This document shows positions 55,624 through 64,000 of a stretch of 64,000 bases of DNA, piece after piece. The translations under genes and the position numbers were made by a program. The stretch covers positions 2,914,001-2,978,000 of the forward strand of contig JAGTJL010000003.1 of NCBI GenBank assembly GCA_020746875.1, read 5' to 3'. A model generated the notes under the pieces. That model did no database searches. It worked only from the letters and a program-made list of their open reading frames with translations, and was not told the origin of the DNA. Source of the DNA: Rhexocercosporidium sp. MPI-PUGE-AT-0058 (taxonomy: Eukaryota > Ascomycota > Leotiomycetes > Helotiales). Position 1 is the stretch's first letter. The number at the start of each line of letters is the position of its first letter.

Positions 55624-56187
55624 ATGGATATTAGGGATGTGGACGATTTCGACGACGAGGAGGAAGAGCGCCTGTTGCTATTGCAGTTGCAAGCAGAGGC
55701 CGCCAATGAGGACCAAGGCAAAGACGATCCGGAGAAAGGACACGGTAAGGCACAAGGACCTATGACTCCAGAATCGGATGGCCCAGAAACCACCGGCGTT
55801 CCAGCACGAATCAGAGCAGAGCGAAAATACATGGGCGAAGTTGAGCTCCTCGTGCAATGGAAAAACTACCCCGAGGAGAAAGACTGGACCTGGGAGGTAG
55901 AGAGTCAATTCAAGCAAAGCGTACCAAAAATGGTTAGGGCATGGCGAACGAAGAAACGCAAGGAGACAAGGGAAGCCGAAACGGTGCTCGAGGATGTGGT
56001 CGAGAAGATACTGGCGAAGAGGAAGCAAAACGGGGTGCCGCATTACCTAGTGAAATGGGAGGGATATGAGAAGGTTGAAGATCGCACTTGGGAACCATGC
56101 GACAGGTTGAAAGTCGATGTCCCGGAGATCGTGGAGGCTTATGAGAGTAAGGGCAGTGGGAAGGGAAGGGCTAAGACCAGGAAGTAA
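55624..56187 (+). CDS. Small protein with two chromodomains
   Basis: From ATG 55624 the protein is 187 aa. An acidic N-terminus (DDFDDEEEE) is followed by two chromo-like domains. The first (about residues 62-115) has YMGEVELLVQWKNYPEEKDW, then TWEVESQF. The second (about residues 123-175) has VEKILAKRKQ, HYLVKWEGYEKVEDRTWEP and a C-terminal helix VPEIVEAYESK. Both keep the aromatic positions and the WKxY/WExY-TWE core expected to bind methyl-lysine or similar. The tail is basic. It resembles HP1-like or orphan chromodomain proteins more than a retrotransposon integrase tail, which normally has one chromodomain. The frame is open upstream to 55453 without an ATG, so a longer product from an unseen exon is possible. 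Confidence 0.7.
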   Translation: MDIRDVDDFDDEEEERLLLLQLQAEAANEDQGKDDPEKGHGKAQGPMTPESDGPETTGVPARIRAERKYMGEVELLVQWKNYPEEKDWTWEVESQFKQSVPKMVRAWRTKKRKETREAETVLEDVVEKILAKRKQNGVPHYLVKWEGYEKVEDRTWEPCDRLKVDVPEIVEAYESKGSGKGRAKTRK

Positions 56188-56601
56188 ATGATACCCCAAG
56201 CTATGTGTTTGCACATATTTGCTCTTTTTTAAAAAAATTTAAACCTTGTCGTTTCCTGTTATGAGCTGTATTCTATTCCATATCATGAATGCTTTGCAAC
56301 CAAGCCCCATGGTCCTGTCTGTAGTCTTGGAGCTCGGGAGAATTCTCCATACTCTTTTGCACTGAACCGCGACCACCGAGCTCCTTCCCTACCACCGCAC
56401 CATATGTTTTCACGTTTCTTTCCGTTATTCATAACATCTCTTTCAAAGGTGAGATTGGCTCCATCCTATCCTTCCATATATCCTGTAGCTGACCATGACA
56501 GGCTGGGTCCCACACAAAGAAAGCCATCAGCACCTCTTTTATATGTCGCCAACCGGCCCACTATATTATCAGTCAGTACGGACTCTCGAATCTATCACAT
56601 C
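56188..56601. other. Intergenic between convergent genes
   Basis: About 410 bp between the ends of the chromodomain and transcription-factor genes. No gene seen; contains the 3' regions of both, with a T/A-rich tract near 56225-56241. Confidence 0.55.
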
Positions 56602-58431
56602 TCAACTATCTTTATAAAGAGTCTCACGTACGGCTATTTTGGTTGACACGTCCACCAACCTCAATACTCTATGCATAAACACCTCCGAATGATAGCCCTC
56701 TCCGACGAGAAGCGACCGGAAGATCCCGATGATGATACTGCCCCATTCGCAACCCTCACCTGTCCAAATCTTCTCAAAGCGATAGATGAAGATCTCGGTC
56801 TGTGGCCCCTCGTATTCTGATACCAGGGACGTATATACCATAGTTAGCAGACATATCGATTCCTGCAAATGCCGCCTCCGACTTCGATTGAACTCTGTAT
56901 CTAATATGCAAATTGACTCATATAGAGCTGCATCTACACGGTCCAATGCAACAGAGATATCGAGGCGCTGTTCATCAGTGGTGTCTGCTGACCTAATCGC
57001 TGCAGTCATGGTGTGCAATCGATCGAATGTACACATGAGCTCCTGGTAGAGATCATAACCTGCCGGAAGGCTGGATATGATTTTCACTGGTACCCCCTCC
57101 GGATTACTGTGGAGGCGATCTGGATATTCCGTCGATTCGAATCGTCTACGAGAGACTAGGTTACATGACCCTGCGTAGTCGAACCTGGTCGATTAGCAGA
57201 GCTCATGGATCCTGAGGGTTGGCTGACCAAGATATTATGCTGTAGACCTGAGGGTCTTTATCTCGCAGACATTCTAGTCCTCCTCTGAGTTTGAGCATCA
57301 CGGTCAAGCCGTCCACTGGGCCGGGTCTGTCAGCTGCAAACACGGCATACAGACTTCTAACAGGGACCTCAATGAAGCGGGGGAAGACCATGCCTGTCTC
57401 GAGCCGACTTTATCTAGAATCAGAAATGCTTACTGTGCGTGTTGAAATTCTGCGGGGTCCCGAATAAAAGCTAATATTCTTGTCAGGCCATCACATACTA
57501 AGCGCAGAGTACACAACTGACCTCTAGGCCCGCAAGAAGAGCGACTGACGCCAGACTCTCATTCGAAGAATCCGGCTTCCACTCTGAAAGCTTCTTGTTC
57601 ACCAGAGCGATAGCTATCCGTTGATGCTTGAGTCCAGCTTCCGAAGTTCGAATACCACGAGCAGCAGCTATATCGTTCGCAGCAGCTGCCAAGATAACGT
57701 GGAAGCCAGGTGCTCCAAGAAGTCCCATGTTGAAGACCAGTTTCTTGACTGGTTGGAAGTCGGCACGATTGTCACCCACGAAGCTCAAGGGAGCCAGCCC
57801 AAAGAAGACTTGTGCAAAGGCTTAGTAAACAACAATGAAGATTACGGCCTTGGACTTGGGCTCAGGCTTGGGCTTACAATGGTCCAATAGTTCCTGCTTG
57901 TCCGGACTCAGCCTTACAGGGAATGCAGCAAACGGATCAGGTCCCAGAGTCTTCTGGAGGACAATACCCTGGAGCAAGGTCTTGGCAGAATCATCAACAT
58001 CACTCCCCTCACGAGGCTGAGAGGCTCGGATACCCTTGACGACAGTCGCGATGGCACTCTCTTGAGAGCCGACGCTCGAATCCCGTTTGGAAGCCTTTCC
58101 ACACTCGCTACCACTTTTCAGCAGCTGTGCTTGAGCTGCTTTCTGCCTCCTGAAGCCTCTTGTTACATGGGCTCGAGCGCGCTTTCGAGCACTTGCGTCG
58201 CCATGTGGTATCCATTCGAAGCCTTGTGGCTCGTGTGGTAATGGAACTGTCTTCTCAATGGTGCCTTGAGAATGGCATGCTGCAAGGTCAAGTATAGGCC
58301 CTATCAAATTCACAATCAGCCTTGAACAATCTCTCCATTATGCCTTCACCAGCCATGCAGCCTTGCTGCTTCCAGGACAATTCAATTCAATCCCACTCAA
58401 ACATACCTTCAAGCGCAATAAATTGCTCCAT
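56602..58431 (-). CDS. Fungal-specific transcription factor domain protein (PF11951-like)
   Basis: Five minus-strand exons, 58407-58431, 57878-58279, 57522-57808, 57228-57367 and 56602-57184, give 478 aa in continuous frame. The pattern is that of the family once called tachykinin-like: an N-terminal GFEWIPHGDASARKRARAHV leading to TRGFRRQKAAQ, then FPVRLSPDKQELLDH, a helical core AAANDIAAARGIRTSEAGLK, VNKKLSEW and LASVALLAGLE, then VMLKLRGGLECL and a helical C-terminal half. No Zn2Cys6 finger is seen, as usual for this group. Intron 3 (57368-57521) uses a weak TTGAG acceptor; the phase and family spacing support it, but this junction is the least certain. Function probably regulatory and nuclear; target unknown. 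Confidence 0.7.
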
Positions 58432-58481
58432 TTCCTCTGCGCAGCTGCAGCTCTGGGATTTGCAAGTCGGGGTTCGAAATT

Positions 58482-58775
58482 CTACATTGTCCCGATTAGG
58501 TTCTTAATGAGAGACAGAGCAGCCTGTGAACTGGACCCTTGAACTGCGAGCGAGCGGTCAGAGGCCGTAGTCCCGCTCTTCAGACGTGTGACAGCCTTCC
58601 TGTACACTTGCTTAGAAAGCGGATTGATTGTATTCTCACTTGCCCATTTGGAGTCTTGTTCTCGTAGCAGCTCGTGGATATGTGGGTACAAGAGGGTCAG
58701 CACTAGCTCGATGCGGTGTTTTATGCGGGTTCGAGCTCTTAGATGGTCAACTTCGGCGACATGAGTTGAGTGCAT
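58482..58775 (-). CDS. Hypothetical 97-aa protein
   Basis: An ATG-initiated frame immediately upstream of the transcription factor gene, on the same strand and ending about 50 bp before its start codon. It is helical, with RIELVLTLLYPHIHELLRE and a Lys/Arg-containing YRKAVTRLKSG segment. No known domain is recognised. It could be an independent small gene, an upstream ORF in the leader of the transcription factor mRNA, or a misassigned exon. Confidence 0.35.
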   Translation of the reverse strand: MHSTHVAEVDHLRARTRIKHRIELVLTLLYPHIHELLREQDSKWASENTINPLSKQVYRKAVTRLKSGTTASDRSLAVQGSSSQAALSLIKNLIGTM

Positions 58776-59417
58776 ATTTTCTTTCAAGTTTTCTTAAATC
58801 TATCTCGTTGCTTTTTTTCCGTGTCTTCACCGGCATCTTCTATTTTTGACTTCCTATCATGGACTGACCGCGGATCTGAGGATTTCAGAAGAGGGGCCCG
58901 CTTCGCTGGACTTGTGATTTTGTCGTTACTGTTCCACAGGCCCAGCAAGCGCTAGACCTATCCCACTCTCCATCGTATCACAACACTATTGGCAAGCCAG
59001 AAAGCCAGTCGAGCACCCTCTTACTGTCCCTGCATAGAACTTTCTTTCTCTGCAGGTGTTCCTGCGTCACTTGGCTTCTACTGCATTCCGCTTCTGGGCT
59101 CTAGTGAGCTATACGTTGAACCCGGGTTGCGAATAGTGTGTCGTTTACGAGGCTCGATCATCATCATCGTGCTGATTGCCGACGTACTAGTAGAGTAGTA
59201 GAGTACGCGTTCGAGTAATTCCCGTATACGGTGAGTCTATTTAGGAGTCTACGCGGATATATAGGCTTTGCTTCGCCTTTGTCGATGGATTTGTCAACTT
59301 GAGTTCCTAAACTTCCACGTTGATGATCTGAGATTTCTTATTTACTAACTCATCCTATGCTCCTGTTTCTGAGTTCAAGATTCATCATACTTTCTCAAAT
59401 AAATAAACATCAAAGAT
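58776..59417. other. Intergenic, divergent promoters
   Basis: Lies between the minus-strand gene at 56602-58431/58482-58775 and the plus-strand bZIP gene. Only short frames without motifs. Confidence 0.5.
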
Positions 59418-60390
59418 ATGGAATACCCCTCCATCTACCCCTCGCCTCCCACAATGGAGGCGCGGGATTTCGAATGGAATGTCTTCGAGGTAAGTCTTTT
59501 CATTCCCTCAAGGTATCCCCAAAAAATAATATCACTAAAACTAAAATATCAAGAACCAGCAGCAGTTCCTCAACTGGCACAGCCAACCACCAACCTCGCA
59601 CGCCACCATTTCACTCACCAACACAAGCTTCCGCTCTCCCACTTCTTACGCAACCTCATCAACCCATCACACGGAAATGGAATCGCCATCGCAATCGCCT
59701 GGATCGTCTGTTGCGGGCGAGAAAAGTGAGGATTTGGATTTTAGTGGGGTGGGATGCAAGAAGGCGCCTACTGTATGTATTGCTCTATTTTTTCTCAGAT
59801 GCTTAGCTTGGGATACTTATGTCCGTGGATTTTCGGTGCTTGGGATAGGTTGCCGGACTGGTTTGATTTCTTCGGCGTGGATATGAACGGCGTTTTCTAT
59901 TTCGGCGATGCAGTTCTCCAAGGTAGGGAGTGAAGAAGAACAAGTGAGTGTGCTGACGAGTTATTCCTAGAAGCGACGCATCCAAAATCGAAAAGCCCAA
60001 CGTGCATTTCGACTCAGGCAGAAAATGCACGTTGAGTCTCTTGAGGAAAGACTCAAGAGTTTGGTCGGTGAGTATGAGGAGCTGCAGCAGAGGTATACGT
60101 GTTTAAGTGTTGAGTATGAGAAGGTTATTGGTGTTGGTGTGGGCAGTGGGAAGGGGAGTTCGGAGAGTGAGTGGATGGGTGAGGACGATGTTATTCTTGA
60201 GGGTTTGGAAGATTGCGAAGGCGAGAAAGACGATGATAATGCGGAGAAGACGGAGGCGGAGATTAAAAGGGAGGAAACGGAGGATAAAATGATATGTGTG
60301 GATTGGAGAAGTGGTGAGAAGGCGTTCGTTGAGTCGGCGAAGGGTATCTGTTTGCATGATTTTCTACTAAGTGATGGGTGGGTTGCTTGA
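59418..60390 (+). CDS. bZIP transcription factor
   Basis: Three exons, 59418-59489, 59554-59772 and 59971-60390, give 236 aa. The N-terminal 97 residues are Ser/Thr/Pro-rich with little order. The basic region KRRIQNRKAQRAFRLRQK (about residues 98-115) is the fungal Yap/AP-1-like form, with the NxxxQRxFR core; it is followed by a zipper with hydrophobic heptads in SLEERLKSL, EYEEL, RYTCL and EYEKV. The C-terminal third is acidic (EGLEDCEGEKDDDN). The second intron (59773-59970, 198 bp) is longer than others here and could hide a small exon, but direct joining is in phase and reads well. Nuclear DNA-binding regulator; no target can be inferred from its neighbours. Confidence 0.82.
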
Positions 60391-61341
60391 GAGGAGATTT
60401 GCTGCTTAGGTTTCGTGCTGGGTGATGGTATCTAGATGGAGAGGGTGGCGCTGATGGAGTTCTTATTCTGCGGAGCATCTAGTTCTTGGCTGTTGCGTGT
60501 CGTTACTTTCTTGTATTTCTTTATCTCTGTTGTCTGTTTGCTTTTGAGGAGGCGGAGTGGTGGTGATTGTAATAATCCCCGCAGGAGTTCACGTACAGTT
60601 GTACGTTTTCTCTTCTCTTCTTTTCAACTACATTTAAAAGTCTTCTTTGGTGTCATGCTATGGATTTTACACAATATTCCACAGCTGCTCGAAGTTTCGG
60701 GTTCGGATTTAAAACTCGTTCTCATTCCTGATGTCGTGCTTCGAGACGGCTTGTCCGCATCTGGATTCCAGTCGCACATATTTGGTTATTGTTTGATGGC
60801 ACGCGTCGAGGTTCAACTTTCCTAACACAATTCGTCATCGTTCTGTTTAACTCATTATCTACATGTGAGTTGTTTTGTCGTTCTAAAGTCATGTGAGAGA
60901 CACAGTATGTGGGTAATGATGTCGATATGCGGTGATGGTCAGCCGCAATTAAACATGAGGATTTGTTGCACGTCGCATTTGGAGATTCAGTAATGTGACT
61001 TTCAATGCGTTTCAAGCCATCATGTGATCCGTAGCTGGCAGCGCAACATGCTCATGTTAATTTTGATCTGGCGTCTATTGAGTCACTGCTTAATACGAGG
61101 ATGATTGCACACAAGTTTATGTTGGTTGCGAACTTCTTGGCATTATTATATGGTGTTTTTCATCGCACAGTACATACAATACACGCACCCGGAACCATGC
61201 AAGTAAGCAAGCAACCGACCAACCCCAAGATCAAATCAATGTAGCTTTACAACCATCGACCTGCCCAGCAACATCATTACATTTTTATCGACGCCCCATG
61301 GATCCACCATCCCTTCCCCAATCGAAGACCAAAGAGGTTGT
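60391..61341. other. Intergenic between convergent bZIP and CFEM genes
   Basis: Contains the 3' ends of both genes. A 129-codon plus-strand frame at 60436-60825 is hydrophobic and motif-free; its early part is probably 3' UTR of the bZIP mRNA. Not called. Confidence 0.5.
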
Positions 61342-61970
61342 TTACAAGGCAGCGAGGACGGCAACACCAGCAGCGAACAAGCTTCCGGCGCCGATGGCGA
61401 CTTGGCCAGCGGCGTTGGTGACCTGGACTGGAGCAGAGGAGCTGGTGGCGGTAGCGTTGTGAGATGCTGAGTGGGTTGGGACGACGGTGACGCTTGGGGC
61501 GGCTGAGTAGGTTGGCACAGCAGAGGATGCGGCATAAGTTGATGCGGCATAGGTTGATGCAACGGACTCAGCGGCGCTGGAGACTGAGGCGACGACGCTC
61601 GAGGCCTTGGATGAGACGGCAGCGGCGGAGGAGGAAGCTGGGGCGGCAGCAGAGGAGGCTCCACCAGCAGCGGCACATGCGGCTTGAGCGGCGCTCAAGA
61701 CAGCTAATCGACTTGTTAGGAGTTTTCAGATCGGTGATCGCAAGAGTACATACCGATAGGGTCACTGCAAGCAGCGAGGACGCAAGATGTAGCAGCGGCG
61801 GTGATGGCAGCCTGGTTGGCAGTCTGGCATTGGCAGGAGATATCGGTGGCGCCACAGGTGGTTGCTGACTTCACGGCATCAGAGATACAGGTTGTGGCAC
61901 AAGCTGGGAGCTGAGCTTGAGCGAGGCCAACGAGGGCCATGAGGGCAACGGCGGAGAATGAGTATTGCAT
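61342..61970 (-). CDS. CFEM-domain, probably GPI-anchored cell-surface protein
   Basis: Two minus-strand exons, 61754-61970 and 61342-61703 (50-bp intron, GTATGT donor), give 192 aa. Residues 1 to about 19 are a signal peptide (SAVALMALVGLAQA). The CFEM domain follows with eight Cys in the family spacing, from PACATTC through CGATDISCQC to SCVLAAC and AAC; the Asp in ATDISC corresponds to the heme-iron ligand of Csa2-type CFEM proteins. A Ser/Ala/Thr-rich stalk of about 85 residues and a hydrophobic end GSLFAAGVAVLAAL preceded by small residues fit a GPI signal. Roles in this family: heme uptake, wall stability, appressorium signalling or effector function. Which one applies here cannot be told from sequence. 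Confidence 0.92.
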
Positions 61971-64000
61971 CTTGACGATTTGGGTATATTGACTTGACTT
62001 GGAATGCCGTAAACGAGTGTTGGCAAAATAAACAATTAGACTGGATTGATAATACAGTGAGTGATTGAATTGCTTGGAGGTGAGGAAAGAAGAACGAGGA
62101 GAAGAGCGATGAGGAAGTGGTTATATACAAGTGCAAAATGAGGAGGGCTGCAGTAGCTCCTCGTGGATGGCGGTGGTGGCCGGGTTCGTCACCAACCACC
62201 AAACCAACAAACCCAATAACACCCTGCCCTGGCTTGCCGTGGCGGACACTACTTACACTTCTGCACGACTCCGGACCTGGGCCGTGTCCAAGGAACAGAT
62301 TCGCAGCTTACGAATTGTGAGGTTGTGCTCCGTGATAGCCACCAATAGCTGTGCAGAATCGGGGACCAGGCCACGCCCGGTAGACGCTCATCTGGGGTTG
62401 TGCGGAGAACGCTGTCTTTTTCTCATCTCGTTGTTACGCCACTGGGCCGACATCGAGACTCGACTTGGACATTTGACAACCAGCGCCTAGTCCCAAAACA
62501 ACTTCATTCAAGAACTTGTCAAAGTTGTCAGTCCTGCCTAGTGCCGCCTTCAGTTTAGTTAGATGATGACAAGCAGACGGACCGTTTCTCTGCAGAATAC
62601 TGCGTAAGAGAAATCGATCTCAGGGGTTCGAGGCAAGGGGCTGGGCGGAGCTAGAGATTGTATGGCAGGCGGACATGTCTTGGAAATTGGGACTAGCCAG
62701 GCGAGACCAGCCAATTCGGTTGGCAGAACTCTCCTCTCTGTCCAGTACCACTCCCCTCACTGAAGATCGCAAGGAGCAAATTGCTTCTTGAACTCGGACT
62801 CGACCTGCATACCTGGTATCTCGGCTTTCTATTGATTCCTACAGTGTTTGTTACGACGAACTTGTTGTTTCAAGAATGAAGCTCCCTGCCATCAACTTGA
62901 AGGTAGCTACCGTCCAACAACAAAGGGGGGGGCAGGAATGCAGGAACGGCCGGATATTTTTTTGTTGGACGCTGGAAAGGGAAACAGCGTCTTACTTTCC
63001 TTCCAGTCGGCGCAATCGCCTTATTCCAACTGGCATTTGCGCCTTGTCAGGTGGGTGGCGTAGAAGAAAGTTCTTTCGATTTCGATGCCGCGGTAGTCAG
63101 TTTCCATGATAGGTCGTCGGAACTCAAAAAACTTGTAATTAATGAGATTCCCTTTGCTTGCTTCCTGCAAAATGCAATGTTGCATCCTTTCGGACCGGGG
63201 CCTCGATATGGCTAGCATCAATGCGAGTTCTGGGGTAGCACAGGGATGCCAGAACCTGCTGCCAGAGTGCCTTTTACATTGTTTTATGGGGTAATGGCGC
63301 CAATGGATCAGCTCTACCAACGGCACACACGCCACAAGCCTTGAGGGCCGAGGTGCTTGTTTCCCCCTTCTTTGACATCTGATCATTCCTTCTGCGTGTT
63401 GGCTTTCTCACGAGTTATGCGAATTTCACATGCCTGCTCGAATTCAACTGTGCGTTTCCTTTGTTTGGACGGTGTAGTATTTGATGGGTGTGCCTAATTA
63501 CCTTTTAATTTTAGCCCCAGGGACAAGGCACACCAGGTACAGTGGCTAACTTCGCCTTTTGCGGTCGTTGAACTCTAATTGGAAAGATTTGTCGAGTCGC
63601 ACCAGCAAACCATAGCCACTCGTCCTACACTCTTGAACAACAATCATGCCCCAATCAAACCTCGCGACTCACTGGGTCTCTCTTCTTTTCCCCTCGCCGT
63701 CTCCGTGAAGGAATACCTACAACGATACTCATCTCCGCTCTCTCTTCCTCTTCAGGCCTGCATCTCCATCTCCATTTCCTTCTCCATTATTTCCCCTCCT
63801 TTCAAGTCCAGAAGATCGTCGCCAAGCAAGCAATGGATACACGACTTTATTTCGGGGTTTCCTTAACCAAGATAATATTGGATTATTACGAAGTTACGTG
63901 TACTGTAGGGGGAGTGACAAAGTGGGTATGTAGCTCCGCAGCCCCCATGATTTTGCCTATTACTTCCGTTAATCAATCGCCGAGACCTCCGAGCCCACGC
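61971..64000. other. CFEM promoter and right window edge, no gene supported
   Basis: About 2 kb. Frames up to 121 codons overlap on both strands without motifs. A CT-rich stretch at about 63690-63800 (CTCTCTTCCTCTTCAG) resembles a fungal promoter or 5' UTR and may precede a gene beyond the window. Confidence 0.45.

Noticed and set aside
60436..60825. 129-codon plus-strand ORF after the bZIP gene
   Set aside because: Hydrophobic without a signal-peptide/TM pattern typical of a real protein, no motif, lies in the probable 3' UTR.

Overview
This window is nuclear DNA of a filamentous ascomycete (Pezizomycotina). Evidence: short GT-AG introns of about 45-70 bp, with TTACTAAC/TTTACTAAG-like branch sites; a Ste12 factor with two C2H2 fingers; CFEM, HET, NACHT and fungal-specific regulator families; CT-rich promoters; and nonsense substitutions of the kind left by repeat-induced point mutation (RIP). 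A leotiomycete (Helotiales-like) is my best guess, with low confidence at that rank.

Region 0-16 kb is an accessory block rich in self/non-self recognition and cell-death genes, several of them dead. A HET-NACHT-ankyrin NLR (694-3708, minus) survives in one continuous reading frame but carries about 14 in-frame stops, mostly TAG. A second Gln-rich relic lies divergently beside it (3831-4307). After a HAD-family hydrolase (4944-6185), a small Cys-rich ORF and a frameshifted F-box/LRR-like gene, there is an intact divergent pair: a 1144-aa TPR-CHAT caspase-like protease (9577-13011) and a 286-aa gasdermin-like protein (13320-14180). I read this pair as a fungal protease/pore-former cell-death module, and it is the most interesting system here. 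A third relic with four in-frame stops follows (14906-15439).

Region 16-31 kb holds ordinary genes: actin-related protein Arp8 of the INO80 complex, a full-length ABC-B multidrug transporter, a secreted GH25 lysozyme-like enzyme with three Cys-rich modules, a degraded Tc1/mariner transposase, and an APH-like phosphotransferase.

Region 31-53 kb is gene-poor. It contains an intron-bearing tRNA-Asp(GUC), the mating/invasive-growth regulator Ste12 (36314-38681), and then about 14 kb without a recognisable protein gene. That desert is full of microsatellites, TACTGTAC palindromes and a G4-capable tract, and holds a clean 148-bp Tc1/mariner-type MITE with TA target duplication (44653-44800).

Region 53-64 kb has an MCT-type MFS transporter broken by one missing base in a G run, a small protein with two chromodomains, a five-exon fungal-specific transcription factor domain protein, a bZIP factor, and a GPI-anchored CFEM protein. 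Multi-exon models below were assembled by hand from splice signals and reading-frame continuity; no homology search was run.
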